From: Pseudophaeobacter sp. EL27
Lineage (GTDB): Bacteria; Pseudomonadota; Alphaproteobacteria; Rhodobacterales; Rhodobacteraceae
Assembly: GCF_900313025.1 (NCBI RefSeq)
Contig: NZ_OMPQ01000009.1
Location: 791,757 to 855,756 of the forward strand
Direction of reading: 5' to 3'
Length of the DNA: 64,000 bases
Shown: positions 46,690-57,543 of the stretch, piece by piece
Numbering within the stretch: position 1 is the stretch's first letter
Layout of the letters: each line of letters starts with the position of its first letter
The notes under the pieces: generated by a model
What the model was told of the DNA's origin: nothing
Database searches by the model: none
What the model saw: the letters and a program-made list of their open reading frames with translations, nothing else
Made by a program: the position numbers and the translations under genes

Positions 46690-46720
46690 TAAAAAAAGGG
46701 GCCGCCCGAAGGCGACCCCT
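46690..46720 (-). terminator. rho-independent terminator of groESL
   Basis: On the minus strand AGGGGTCGCC-TTCG-GGCGGCCCCT (one G-T pair) is followed by six or more T, 25 bases past groL. Confidence 0.9.
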
Positions 46721-46745
46721 AATTCATCCAGTAGGATGGCGTGAT

Positions 46746-48401
<1,656 letters not shown>

Positions 48402-48478
48402 TTATTCTCCTCGAGAAAATCAGTATTTTTAGCGATAAGTTATGGGATCAGAGAAGCCAGTTGGGAAAACCCGGTGGC

Positions 48479-48766
48479 TTACTCGATGATGCCCATGATG
48501 TCGCTTTCTTTCATCATCAGCAGCTCTTCGCCGTCGACGGTGACTTCAGTGCCGGACCATTTGCCGAACAGGATGTTGTCGCCGGCGGAAACCGCCATTG
48601 CGATCAGCTCACCGTTGTCTTTGCGGGCGCCTTCGCCGGTTGCGACGACCTGGCCTTCGCTGGGCTTTTCCTTGGCGGATTCAGGAATGATCAGACCGCC
48701 AGCAGTTTTTTCTTCGCTTTCGGTACGACGAACCAGCACGCGATCGTGGAGTGGTTTCAATGCCAT
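48479..48766 (-). CDS. groS: co-chaperonin GroES
   Basis: A 95-residue lid subunit of the GroEL ring. It contains [20 protein letters not shown] at the start, the mobile-loop segment with [12 protein letters not shown], and [13 protein letters not shown]. The first gene of the groESL operon, with a CIRCE element 66-92 bases upstream. Confidence 0.98.
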   Translation of the reverse strand: MALKPLHDRVLVRRTESEEKTAGGLIIPESAKEKPSEGQVVATGEGARKDNGELIAMAVSAGDNILFGKWSGTEVTVDGEELLMMKESDIMGIIE

Positions 48767-48831
48767 CTTTGCAGCTCCTTATAAGGCTCAAAGGTTGTTA
48801 TCTCTATCCCCCCTGCTCCCCGCAGAGGGCA

Positions 48832-48858
48832 TTATCACTCACATCGGGTGAGTGCTAA
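48832..48858 (-). promoter_or_regulatory. CIRCE element (HrcA operator) of groESL
   Basis: Read on the minus strand, TTAGCACTC, a nine-base spacer, then GAGTGATAA, one base different from the consensus TTAGCACTC-N9-GAGTGCTAA. It is placed where the groESL promoter should be. HrcA binds this site and releases it on heat shock. Confidence 0.92.
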
Positions 48859-49048
48859 CGGAGGAATAGCTAGGCAGCCCCTGCGCCTGAGTCAACCAAA
48901 ATGGACAAGAAAATTTTAGCATTTGTGAAAGCCCACTTTATGCGGCAGGTCTTTCCAAGGCTCTCGCCCCCACTAATAACCGAAAATGCCTACCCAATTC
49001 CGGTACCGACGGACCGTTGGACCGAAAGTTTCAAAGGGCCAAGAGGGA

Positions 49049-49088
49049 CGAGGCTGCAAATGGGAAACCCGCAGCCTCGCGATTTTTA
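49049..49088 (+). terminator. terminator-like hairpin on the plus strand with no annotated plus-strand gene
   Basis: A perfect nine-base stem CGAGGCTGC/GCAGCCTCG, with GGG-AAA-CCC inside the loop, is followed by CGATTTTTA on the plus strand. The flanking genes are both on the minus strand, where no T-run follows. It may end an unannotated transcript that starts in 48860-49040. Confidence 0.6.
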
Positions 49089-49094
49089 TGATGT

Positions 49095-49289
49095 CTACTG
49101 ACACTGCTCCGGAGTTACCCCGGTGCCTTCATAAAGCGCACATTCCGCAGCAATCAAATTCGCGCGCGCCGCTTCAATTTCGGCCTGTTCCGCAGGGCTC
49201 GGCGTTTTTTGCGACTCCACTGTTGTTGTTTGACAGGCTGACAGCGCAAGAACAAAGCCCAAAGGCAGCAGTACTTTTAGGTTTTTCAT
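49095..49289 (-). CDS. small lipoprotein
   Basis: A 64-residue precursor. MKNLKVLLPLGFVLALSAC is a lipoprotein signal with the lipobox LSAC, leaving a short mature peptide (QTTTVESQKTPSPAEQ then a helix ending with CALYEGTGVTPEQCQ). Two Cys in the mature tail could pair. The family is not recognised. Starts at 49295 or 49325 are also in frame; 49289 gives the cleanest signal peptide. Confidence 0.7.
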   Translation of the reverse strand: MKNLKVLLPLGFVLALSACQTTTVESQKTPSPAEQAEIEAARANLIAAECALYEGTGVTPEQCQ

Positions 49290-49405
49290 TTCCATTTTCT
49301 CTTTCAAGGCAATCGTAACGGGCAAGAAACATAAACATTTTCAACGCACAAGCCCTACCCTCAAACCAATCCTCTACAGGTCGGTCCCCCCTGGCCTTGG
49401 GAAGG

Positions 49406-50077
49406 TTACCTCTCCTCCCAACTATAGGCCCAGTGTTTCAGCCCCTCGCTGCCTGCCTCGGTCAGTTGATATATGCCCTTTTCGACCCGTTCAAACCAGC
49501 CATAGTGATTGGAGGCCATGAGCGTGGTGGCGCGGCCAACCCCGGTGGCCTTGGCGACCTCTGACCCCTTTGTGGCGCCCGCTTCGGCCAGATGCGCGGC
49601 ACAGCGCAGCGCATCCTGACGATAGGCGGTAACAATGCCATGGCGGGTGGCGCCCCCGGCATTGGGATCACCCTGCAGCTTTTCAAACTCACGCAGCAGT
49701 CTTTGCTGGCGCTTTTTGGATTTGCGCGGCGCATAGGGGCCAGGGTCGCACTGCACCTCGCAACGCCCATCTGGCAGCACAGTAATCAGCCCGAGCGCTA
49801 ACCTCCGGCACAGGGCCAGGTTTTCCTTAAGCATCCGCTTGGCCTGCCGCCCCTTGGGCCGTGGCACCGCAATATAGACCAGATCCGTGACCGATTGGCG
49901 GGCGATAGCCTGATGAAACAGCGACAGTGAAAACCGCAGCTTCAATTCAACAATGACCGGATCCTCATCGCCGCGCCGTGCCATCACATCGGCGGCCCCG
50001 ATCTCGCCCTTGACCTCATAGCCCTGGGCCTGCAGCAGAGCCTTTACAGGCGGATAGAGTTGATCTTCGCGGTCCAT
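49406..50077 (-). CDS. DUF2161 domain-containing protein, PD-(D/E)xK-like
   Basis: A 223-residue protein. Its N-terminal part has the nuclease-like pattern GEIGAADVMARRGDEDPVIVELKLRF, in which the Asp and the E-x-K pair match a PD-(D/E)xK active site. LVYIAVPRPKGRQAKRML follows, and the C-terminal part contains winged-helix-like sequence (EVAKATGVGRATTLMASNHYG). DUF2161 is common in alphaproteobacteria and has no defined role. The start at 50077 is the least extended plausible ATG. Confidence 0.85.
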   Translation of the reverse strand: MDREDQLYPPVKALLQAQGYEVKGEIGAADVMARRGDEDPVIVELKLRFSLSLFHQAIARQSVTDLVYIAVPRPKGRQAKRMLKENLALCRRLALGLITVLPDGRCEVQCDPGPYAPRKSKKRQQRLLREFEKLQGDPNAGGATRHGIVTAYRQDALRCAAHLAEAGATKGSEVAKATGVGRATTLMASNHYGWFERVEKGIYQLTEAGSEGLKHWAYSWEER

Positions 50078-50226
50078 CTGCGATGCTTGGCAGGTTGCAG
50101 AGCGCATTTCAAGCGGCGCAGCCCTGTGATCTGACAACCACCTTCACCTCTAGGATGAGTTACCTCCTTGCAATTTAACGGCGCAGCCACCTAGCTTTCT
50201 GCAACGAATCTAATGAGAACAACCCC

Positions 50227-51216
50227 ATGATCCGCATCTTTGCTTTTCTATTCGCAGTTCTCGTGAGCGGACATTCTGCCAATGCAGCCTGTCGTGGCAC
50301 AGATTTGCGCGATCACCTGCCGCCCTCTGAAAAAGCGTGGCTTGCGCAACAGATGGCCGCAACACCCTATTCTGTTGGCAACCACTGGGTTGCACGCAAA
50401 GGCAGCCAGACGCTGCATATCATCGGCACCATGCACAATGGCGACAGCCGTATGGCGCGGGTCATGCGCCGTCTTCGCCCCATCATTGCCCAGGCCGATG
50501 CGGTGTATTTTGAAGTCACCCGCACCGAGATGGGCAAGGTCAAGGATCAGATCCAGCAAAGACCCGAAGCCTTTTTGCTACCTCCGGGGCGCAGGCTGCA
50601 ACAGCTGATGTCGCCGCAAGGCTGGGAGCAGTTCGAGCTGTTTGCCGCGATGTCCAACGCCGATATGGAGACCATTCAAAAGATGCAGCCCTGGGCCCTG
50701 AGCCTGTTTCTGATCCCTGGTGGCTGCCGCCCCTTTGGATTTGGCCTCAAACGCGGCTTGGATGATCGGATCGAACGCTACGCCGCCCGCAAAGGCATTC
50801 CCATTGGTGGGTTGGAAACAGCTGGCACCGGGTTTTCCGCCCTGGCACGTATGCCCCTGCGTGATCAGGTGCGCATGCTTGAAAACGAGGTGGCCTTTGT
50901 GCTGTCCGACGCCCCCGAAAACGCAACAGCCGTTGAGGCCTATTTTGACGAAAGCGTCTGGCAAGCCTTCCTTTTGGAACCCCGCCTCGCGGGTCAGTTT
51001 ATCGACGTTTCAACCAAAGAACTCACCCGGCTGGACCGGGCCTTCTATAGCAACATGTTGGGCTGGCGGAACAAACTCTGGATGAAGACCATCCGGCAGA
51101 TCAAAGGTGAGCGCGTGGTGATCGCCGTGGGCGCGGCGCATCTGCCCGGCAATGACGGCGTGATGAACCTGTTGAAGCGACAGGGCTACAGCCTGGAGCG
51201 CGCCGCCTTTCAATAG
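50227..51216 (+). CDS. TraB/GumN family protein, copy 1
   Basis: A 329-residue exported protein (signal residues 1-20, ending SANA). The family signature is LHIIGTMHNGDSRM (about 63-76), with FEVTRTEM after it, and a second conserved GxxH near the C-terminus (VIAVGAAHLPGNDGVMNLL). The two GxxH-type motifs define the TraB/GumN fold, which is proposed to be a metalloprotease; activity in bacteria is not established. A second, interrupted copy follows 94 bases later. Confidence 0.9.
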   Translation: MIRIFAFLFAVLVSGHSANAACRGTDLRDHLPPSEKAWLAQQMAATPYSVGNHWVARKGSQTLHIIGTMHNGDSRMARVMRRLRPIIAQADAVYFEVTRTEMGKVKDQIQQRPEAFLLPPGRRLQQLMSPQGWEQFELFAAMSNADMETIQKMQPWALSLFLIPGGCRPFGFGLKRGLDDRIERYAARKGIPIGGLETAGTGFSALARMPLRDQVRMLENEVAFVLSDAPENATAVEAYFDESVWQAFLLEPRLAGQFIDVSTKELTRLDRAFYSNMLGWRNKLWMKTIRQIKGERVVIAVGAAHLPGNDGVMNLLKRQGYSLERAAFQ

Positions 51217-51310
51217 GCCTATCGCGCAGCTTCCTAACCACCAACTTGCCCATCCTGCGACATGTGACGGCGACATCAGAGGTCGCATAATTGATTTTTA
51301 CGGAGAGACC

Positions 51311-52291
51311 ATGCGGCTGATTTTTTCAATTCTTTTTCTGTTGCTGCCCGTCTGGGCGCAAGCCGCCTGCACCGGCACCGACCTGCGCAAGGCTCTGACA
51401 CCCCAGGACCAAAGCTGGATTGAGGCCAGAATTGCCGACGCCCCCTTTGTCGAGGGCAATCACTGAATCGCCCAGCGCGGAGACCGCAGGATTCATGTGA
51501 TTGGCACCATGCATTTTAATGATCCACGCATGGAAGCTGTAGCGGCGCGTCTGGAGCCATTGGTCTCAGGTGCCGACCAGCTTCTGCTGGAGATCACCCC
51601 CGAGGACGAGAAAGAGCTTCAAACAAAGCTTGGAACTTCACCTGAGCTGACCTTCATCACCGAAGGCCCTTCGCTCATTGATCGACTTCCAGCCGAGGAA
51701 TGGGCAATGATCTCTACCTTGGCGCAGAAACACGGCCTACCCTCTTGGATGGCAGCCAAGATGCGCCCCTGGTTTTTGGGGCTGTCCATGTCTGCCCCGC
51801 CCTGTCTGAAATCCACCGAGGCCAGGGAGCTCGGCCTCGACAAACGCCTGCAAAAGGCCGCCACGGCCGCCGGGATCCCGATGCGGTCTCTGGAGGATCC
51901 GATGACCATCATCCAGGCGATGAACGCGGATTCCTTGGAAGAGCAAATTCGCCAGATGCGGCTCACACTCAGTATGGCCGGACAGGGAACGGATGAATTT
52001 GTCACCCTGACCCACAGCTATTTCGACGAGCAGGCCTGGCGCGCCCTAGCCCGGATCGAGCGCAGCTTCTACCAAAGCAGTGCCTTTGCACAAAACGAGG
52101 CAGAACAGCTCTGGCAGCGTGGGATGGATCTTGTGTTGGTACGCCGCAACAAAGCCTGGATCCCGGTGATCGAGGGCACAGAGGGCGACAATCTGGTGGT
52201 GGCCGTTGGCGCCCTGCATCTGCCCGGGGAAACCGGTGTTCTCAACCTGCTGCAACGGCAGGGATATCGCCTGTCCCGCGCGCCCTTTTAG
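51311..52291 (+). pseudogene. TraB/GumN family protein, copy 2, interrupted by TGA
   Basis: A tandem duplicate of the preceding gene. ATG 51311 opens a signal peptide (MRLIFSILFLLLPVWAQA) and CTGTDLRKAL, matching copy 1. At codon 52 (51464-51466) TGA stands where copy 1 has Trp (NHW versus NH-stop). The frame then continues unbroken through IHVIGTMHFNDPRM and GALHLPGETGVLNLL to 52291. A single-base change from TGG explains it. The rest has no other lesion, so the loss looks recent. A downstream GTG at 51497 could start a truncated protein without signal peptide. Confidence 0.88.
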
Positions 52292-52444
52292 TCACCGGCG
52301 TCGGGATTGGCTTGCAAAAGGCCAAACCCACCAAAGCGCAGCACTGCGTAGACTACATTGCCGCATTGCAGCTCTGGTGGGGTGACAAGTGGTTTCTCCC
52401 TGCTATAAGGCGCGCAAACTCCCATTTGTTCATAGGATAGCATC

Positions 52445-53365
52445 ATGACCGTCCAAGTTTTTGGCCACAAATCCCCTGACACCGATTCCACCGGCTCCCC
52501 AATCATCTGGGCCTGGTACCTGAATGAGATCAAAGGTGTCGCTGCCGAAGCCAAACTGCTGGGCGAACCCAACACCGAAGCGGCCTTCCTGCTGGAGCGC
52601 TGGAACCTGGACAAGCCTGAGATCATTGCCGATGTAACCGACGATCAAGCTGTTGTCATCGTTGACACCAACAACCCCGCCGAGCTGCCCGCCAATATCA
52701 ATGGCGCCGATGTTCAGGCCATCATCGACCACCACAAACTGGTTGGCGGGTTGGAAACCAAAGGCCCTATCGACATCACCATCCGTCCGCTCGCCTGCAC
52801 TGCCACCATCATGTATGATCTGATCGGTGACGACATGGCCAAGATGCCCGAAGCCATCAAAGGCGCCGCCCTGACCTGCATCCTGTCGGACACGCTTGAG
52901 TTCCGCTCCCCCACCACCACCGATCACGACCGTGCCGTTGCAGAAAAGCTGGCCGCAGATCTGGGCATCGACATTGCCGCTTATGCTGCTGAGATGTTTG
53001 CAGCCAAATCCGATGTCTCCTCCTTCTCGGATGCTGAACTGCTGCGCATGGATAGCAAGGAATACGCTGTTGAGGGCACCAAGTTCCGCGTCTCGGTTCT
53101 GGAAACCACCGCCCCTGCCGTGGTGCTGGACCGCCAGGCCAGCCTGATGGAAACCATGACCACCGTCGCCTCTGAGGACGGCGTTGATCAGGTTCTCTTG
53201 TTCGTGGTGGATATCCTCAACGAAGAAGCCACTTTGATGGTGCCCAACGATCTGGTCAAAGCCGTCGCCGAAAAAAGCTTTGGCGTCACTGTCGAGGGCG
53301 ACGCCGTTGTCCTGCCCGGCATTATGAGCCGCAAAAAGCAGATCATCCCCAACCTCAAGGTCTGA
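52445..53365 (+). CDS. ppaC: manganese-dependent inorganic pyrophosphatase
   Basis: A 306-residue family II pyrophosphatase of the DHH superfamily. FGHKSPDTDS (6-15), VIVDTNNPAEL, IIDHHK and the C-terminal SRKKQIIPNL are the metal and phosphate-binding motifs. It hydrolyses pyrophosphate in the cytosol with Mn or Co. Length is standard. It is monocistronic with its own terminator. Confidence 0.96.
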   Translation: MTVQVFGHKSPDTDSTGSPIIWAWYLNEIKGVAAEAKLLGEPNTEAAFLLERWNLDKPEIIADVTDDQAVVIVDTNNPAELPANINGADVQAIIDHHKLVGGLETKGPIDITIRPLACTATIMYDLIGDDMAKMPEAIKGAALTCILSDTLEFRSPTTTDHDRAVAEKLAADLGIDIAAYAAEMFAAKSDVSSFSDAELLRMDSKEYAVEGTKFRVSVLETTAPAVVLDRQASLMETMTTVASEDGVDQVLLFVVDILNEEATLMVPNDLVKAVAEKSFGVTVEGDAVVLPGIMSRKKQIIPNLKV

Positions 53366-53410
53366 GCCGCAGCGCGCTGAGCTTCCTCAGTAACAGCTTG
53401 GAAACAACAA

Positions 53411-53438
53411 AGGGCGCCCTCGGGCGCCCTCCTTTTTG
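53411..53438 (+). terminator. rho-independent terminator after ppaC
   Basis: An eight-base stem AGGGCGCC/GGCGCCCT with a CTCG loop, then CCTTTTT, 45 bases past ppaC. The convergent M48 gene ends 17 bases further. Confidence 0.9.
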
Positions 53439-53454
53439 CTCAATCAGCAGGCGG

Positions 53455-54270
53455 TCACTCTACCCGCTGCAAGCCGACATTTGCTTCGATTTGATCCGCT
53501 GTGGCCAGAACAGTTGCCAGCCGTTTGGCATCCGGCGGATGTGTGCCCCAAAAGGACAGCTTCCCGGCGGTGGTGCGTGCGTCCTCGGGCTTGGCAAAGT
53601 ATTTGGCGCCTTCCACCGCATCATAGCCAGCGGCATCGGCAATACGGGTGCCCAATGTGTCGCTTTCCAGCTCAAAGCTCTGGGAATAGGCATAGGTGCC
53701 GACGGCAGCACCGATCCCGACCCCAGCTTCCACAATCCCACTGTCAAAAACACCGGAATCAGCGGTCACTGCCCCAGCAATCACCCCAACGATAAGCGCG
53801 CCAGCAATGGCCTGTTGCTTTTGTTTTTCCGTGTGTTTGCCAATCAGATGGCCATACTCATGTCCCAAGACAAAGGCTAGCTCATCGTCGCTTCTGGTGT
53901 CTTTGACCAGAGGCAAGGAGACCCGGATGATTGGCTGCCCTTCGCGATAAGTGAAATAGGCGTTGCGGTCTTCCATCTGGCGATCAATGGCAATGTCGAC
54001 CGCGCAGTTGCTGCCCGCTGTGTCCTTGGTCAGGGTTTCACAATAGCTGCGCCCAACCGGTTCTATCCGTGCTGCCACACGCCGAAACCGTCGTTCGGCG
54101 GCCGCGTTCGACAGGTTTGCCCTGGCCGGTTCTGCTGCAGCTTGTGCAAAGATCTGCGACGCCTGAGCCGTCTGATCTGGGCTAATCTCGGGCAACTGGT
54201 AGGTGGTACCACAGGCGGTCAAGCCAAAACACAGCCCCAGAGTGGCGATCTTTAAAGTCATGTTTTTCAT
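53455..54270 (-). CDS. M48 family metallopeptidase, lipoprotein
   Basis: A 271-residue precursor with a lipobox (LTAC, Cys20). The zinc motif HEYGH is at 137-141 (VLGHEYGHLIGKH), and Glu202 in FELESDTLG is the likely third ligand. A hydrophobic Gly/Ala-rich stretch (160-195) lies between them, as in Oma1/LoiP-type membrane-associated proteases. It should act on misfolded envelope proteins in the periplasm. The ATG at 54270 starts the signal; an in-frame start at 54312 would spoil it. Confidence 0.9.
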   Translation of the reverse strand: MKNMTLKIATLGLCFGLTACGTTYQLPEISPDQTAQASQIFAQAAAEPARANLSNAAAERRFRRVAARIEPVGRSYCETLTKDTAGSNCAVDIAIDRQMEDRNAYFTYREGQPIIRVSLPLVKDTRSDDELAFVLGHEYGHLIGKHTEKQKQQAIAGALIVGVIAGAVTADSGVFDSGIVEAGVGIGAAVGTYAYSQSFELESDTLGTRIADAAGYDAVEGAKYFAKPEDARTTAGKLSFWGTHPPDAKRLATVLATADQIEANVGLQRVE

Positions 54271-54462
54271 CAATTTACCTCTTGAGAATCTCGGAATTGA
54301 TGACCCGTTCACGGTACAGCGTCAAGTTTTTCCCTGCGGCAGTCCACAACCCTAGATCGGCATTTGGGCCTTGCCGCCACAGCTCAGCAAGAGAGACTGG
54401 TCAAATCCCCCTCAGTTTGGCATAGCAGCAGGTAACTCGCTTCCCGTCTCAAAGGTCAGCCC

Positions 54463-55338
54463 ATGTCCCAGATCATCCAATCCCTGTCCGAGGTCTCCGA
54501 CCGGTATCGCGCGCTGTTTGTCGATCTGTGGGGCTGCGTCCACAACGGGATCACCGCCTACCCCGAGGCCGTTGCTGCGCTACAGGCCTACCGCCAGCGC
54601 GGTGGCATCGTGGTGCTGGTCACCAACTCGCCAAAGCCACGCGCTGGCGTCGCCGCTCAACTGGCACAGTTTGGGGTGCCCGATGACGCCTATGACACCA
54701 TCGCCACCTCGGGCGATTCTGCGCGCTCGGCCATGTTTACCGGCGCCGTCGGCAACAAGGTCTATTTTATGGGCGAATGGCAACGCGATGCCGACTTCTT
54801 TGAGCCGCTTCACGTCATTCACAACCCGGTTGAAATCACCCGTGTTCCCCTGGCCGAGGCCGAGGGCATCGTCTGCTGCGGTCCCTTTGACACCATGGCC
54901 GACCCCGATGTGAACCGGGCGGATTTCCTGTACGCCAAGCAAAAGGGCATGAAACTGCTCTGTGCCAATCCCGATATCATCGTGGATCGTGGCGAAAAAC
55001 GGGAATGGTGCGCCGGTGCCCTGGCGCGTCTTTACACCGAAATGGGCGGCGAGAGCCTTTACTTTGGCAAACCGCACCCGCCGATCTACGATCTGGCCCG
55101 CCGCCGCCTGGCCGAATTGGGGACCGACATCGCCGATGGCGATATTCTGGCAATCGGCGATGGCCCTCATACCGATATCGCCGGCGCCATGGGAGAGAGC
55201 ATCGATTCCCTCTTCATCACCGGTGGACTGGCAGCCAGTGAGACAAAAACATCGGTCCAGCCAGACGCAGAGGCGCTTGCCGCATACCTTGCCCAAGAAG
55301 GTTCGGCCCCAACCTATAGCATCGGCTTCCTGCGCTAG
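54463..55338 (+). CDS. TIGR01459 family HAD-type hydrolase
   Basis: A 291-residue HAD phosphatase of the subclass IIA (NagD-like) architecture. The nucleophile is Asp21 in LFVDLWGCVHNG; note Leu-Trp-Gly in place of the usual DxDGT. VLVTNSPKPR is motif II, the cap region contains NPDIIVDRGEKREWCAGALA, and ILAIGDGPHTDIAGA is motif IV. The subfamily is common in alphaproteobacteria and lacks a known substrate. Confidence 0.9.
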   Translation: MSQIIQSLSEVSDRYRALFVDLWGCVHNGITAYPEAVAALQAYRQRGGIVVLVTNSPKPRAGVAAQLAQFGVPDDAYDTIATSGDSARSAMFTGAVGNKVYFMGEWQRDADFFEPLHVIHNPVEITRVPLAEAEGIVCCGPFDTMADPDVNRADFLYAKQKGMKLLCANPDIIVDRGEKREWCAGALARLYTEMGGESLYFGKPHPPIYDLARRRLAELGTDIADGDILAIGDGPHTDIAGAMGESIDSLFITGGLAASETKTSVQPDAEALAAYLAQEGSAPTYSIGFLR

Positions 55339-55379
55339 GGTGAAAACACGACTAATTTCAATATATTAAAAGAACTCTC

Positions 55380-55417
55380 AACACCGGCACCAGATCTACC
55401 TGTGCCGGTGTTTTTGT
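55380..55417 (+). terminator. rho-independent terminator after the HAD gene
   Basis: An 11-base stem AACACCGGCAC/GTGCCGGTGTT followed by TTTG, 42 bases past the stop. It also separates this gene from the MaoC transcript. Confidence 0.9.
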
Positions 55418-55563
55418 GCCCAAGGCCAGGGAGTGCGTGAATTTCAATCTCAGAATTCTCTTTAGAAATCTCTTGATTTTCTGCACCTGCAAAGTAATAA
55501 AGTTGCCAGAACTCGAACGTCAGCGCTCGAAAATTTCTTGCCAGCCTCGAAAGGGGAGATCTC

Positions 55564-56019
55564 ATGGAGGATCAAATGTTGGACAACATGCCACGCGGAA
55601 CCATCTGCATCGAAGACATCGAAATGGGTATGACGCGCTATGTCCGCAAGGTGATCACCGATGAGGATATCGAGATGTTCAGCCAGGTCTCCACCGACCG
55701 CAACCCGGTGCATCTGGATGACGATTACGCCCAGGATACCATTTTTCAGGGCCGCATCGCCCATGGCATGCTGACCGCTGGCCTGATCTCTGCCGTTATT
55801 GGCGAGCAGCTGCCCGGTCACGGCACCATCTACATGAGCCAGTCGCTGCGCTTCCTCGCGCCCGTGCGCCCAGGCGATCTGGTTCTGGCCGAGGTCGAGG
55901 TGACGGATATCGTCATCGACAAACGCCGGGTGAAACTGGATTGCCGCTGCATGGTCGACGGTAAAAAAGTCCTGGTCGGCGAAGCCATGGTCATGGCTCC
56001 CTCGCGCAAGTTCGACTAG
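55564..56019 (+). CDS. MaoC family dehydratase (R-specific enoyl-CoA hydratase type)
   Basis: A 151-residue hot-dog-fold protein. Asp45 and His50 in STDRNPVHLDDDYA are the hydratase catalytic pair, and IAHGMLTAGLISAVIGEQLPG with FLAPVRPGDLVLAEVEV are the family motifs. It resembles PhaJ, which supplies (R)-3-hydroxyacyl-CoA. ATG 55564 has GGGGAG upstream; ATG 55576 (MLDNMPRG) is also possible. No polyester genes are next to it. Confidence 0.9.
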   Translation: MEDQMLDNMPRGTICIEDIEMGMTRYVRKVITDEDIEMFSQVSTDRNPVHLDDDYAQDTIFQGRIAHGMLTAGLISAVIGEQLPGHGTIYMSQSLRFLAPVRPGDLVLAEVEVTDIVIDKRRVKLDCRCMVDGKKVLVGEAMVMAPSRKFD

Positions 56020-56116
56020 CGCCGCGCCCTGTGCAGCAGGCGACCAAAATCCCCTGCTGCAAAGTTCCGTAACGCCGAGACTTGCAAGCCCCAGTGCGGA
56101 GCGCTAGGCAGAGCCC

Positions 56117-57076
56117 ATGCGCATCATCCGAGACTATCAATTTGTAGAAGAGCAAGACCGTGGCGCCAGCGTCGCGATCGGCAATTTTGACGGCGTCCAC
56201 CGGGGCCATCAATCCGTCATTGACCTGGCCCGTGCCGCCGCACCCGATGCGCCGCTCGGGGTGATGACCTTTGAGCCGCACCCGCGCGCCTTCTTTGCCC
56301 CTGACGCCCCCCCTTTTCGCCTGATGTCACCCGAGGCCCGCGCCTCTCGATTGGAAAAGCTGGGGGTTGAACGGCTCTATCAGCTGAACTTCAACGCTGC
56401 CCTCTCGGGCCTGCCCCCCGAAGAATTTGCTCGCAAAGTCATATCAGAGGGTCTCGGACTGACTCATGTAGTGGTTGGCGCCGACTTCTGCTTTGGCAAG
56501 GGGCGCAGCGGCACAGCTGAGGATCTCCAACGTTTTGGCGCAGAGATGGGCTTTGGCGTCACCATTGCGCCCCTGATGGAACATTCCGACGATACGGTTT
56601 CCTCCACGGCGATCCGCACAGCGCTCAGCGAGGGGCGCCCCCGTGATGCCGCCGCCATGCTCAGCCATTGGCACCGGATAGAAGGCGAGGTCATCGGCGG
56701 CGAGCAACGCGGCCGTGATCTGGGCTTTCCCACCGCCAATATGTCCATCGACGGGCTGCACCCACCGGCCTTTGGGGTCTATGCGGTGCTGGTGGACGTG
56801 CTGGATGGACCGCATCAAGGCAGCTATCAGGGCGCGGCCTCCGTTGGTGTGCGGCCAATGTTTGACGGCTCTCACCCCAATATCGAGACCTTCCTGTTCG
56901 ACTTTACCGGCAATCTCTATGGCGCCACCCTGTCCGTCGCGCTGGTGGACTATCTGCGCCCCGAGATGAAATTCGACGGGCTGGAGGCGCTCATCGCCCA
57001 GATGGATGCCGATTGCGCCCGTGCCCGCGAGATCCTGGATGCCGAAGCACAAGCGGCAGAACGGACCCGGACATGA
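56117..57076 (+). CDS. ribF: bifunctional riboflavin kinase/FAD synthetase
   Basis: A 319-residue enzyme that makes FMN and FAD. The N-terminal adenylyltransferase has AIGNFDGVHRGHQ (about 20-32) and the VVGADFCFGKGRSG plus SSTAIRTAL segments. The C-terminal kinase has GRDLGFPTANM (about 200-210) and NIETFLFDF. Overlaps the next gene by four bases (ATGA), so ribF-ycgN-ltaE are coupled. Confidence 0.95.
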   Translation: MRIIRDYQFVEEQDRGASVAIGNFDGVHRGHQSVIDLARAAAPDAPLGVMTFEPHPRAFFAPDAPPFRLMSPEARASRLEKLGVERLYQLNFNAALSGLPPEEFARKVISEGLGLTHVVVGADFCFGKGRSGTAEDLQRFGAEMGFGVTIAPLMEHSDDTVSSTAIRTALSEGRPRDAAAMLSHWHRIEGEVIGGEQRGRDLGFPTANMSIDGLHPPAFGVYAVLVDVLDGPHQGSYQGAASVGVRPMFDGSHPNIETFLFDFTGNLYGATLSVALVDYLRPEMKFDGLEALIAQMDADCARAREILDAEAQAAERTRT

Positions 57077-57543
57077 GCGACGGCATCGACCGCAAGGGCC
57101 TGTCCGCTCGGTTCTGGGAAAAGAAACCCCTCGACAAGCTCAACCAACAGGAATGGGAAGCGCTCTGTGACGGCTGCGGCAAATGTTGCCTCAACAAACT
57201 CGAGGACGAGGACAGCGGCGAAGTCGCCCTGACCCGCGTGGCCTGCCGCCTGCTGGACGACCAGACCTGCCACTGCGCCCACTATGAAAACCGCCACCAG
57301 TTCATCCCCGAATGCATCGTGCTCAAGCCCGATAATCTGGACAGCCACGCCTATTGGATGCCGCAAACCTGCGCCTATCGGCTGCTTTGGGAGGGTAAAC
57401 CGCTTCCCCAGTGGCATCCCCTGCTGACTGGCGATCCCAACAGCCCCCATACCGCCGGCGTCACCGTGCGTGGCTGGACGGTTTCCGAATTCGACACCCC
57501 CGAAGAAGACTGGGAAGACCATATCATCGAGGAGCCTATCTGA
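57073..57543 (+). CDS. YcgN family cysteine cluster protein (UPF0260)
   Basis: A 156-residue protein. FWEKKPLDKLNQQEWEALCD then CGKCCLNKLED begins the Cys cluster, and VACRLLDDQTCHCAHYENR continues it. Conserved Cys in PQTCAYRLLW completes the set, which may bind a metal or iron-sulfur cluster. Function unknown. The ATG at 57073 overlaps the ribF stop, and its own stop overlaps the ltaE ATG (TGATG). Confidence 0.9.
   Translation: MSDGIDRKGLSARFWEKKPLDKLNQQEWEALCDGCGKCCLNKLEDEDSGEVALTRVACRLLDDQTCHCAHYENRHQFIPECIVLKPDNLDSHAYWMPQTCAYRLLWEGKPLPQWHPLLTGDPNSPHTAGVTVRGWTVSEFDTPEEDWEDHIIEEPI

Noticed and set aside
48901..49101. A 66-codon plus-strand frame starting MDKKILAFVKAHFM
   Set aside because: Overlaps the orphan terminator hairpin and has no convincing protein character. 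The transcript idea is kept as a finding, the protein is not.
51464..51466. Selenocysteine at the TGA of the second TraB/GumN gene
   Set aside because: The aligned residue in the tandem copy is Trp, not Cys, and there is no evident SECIS-like hairpin directly downstream.
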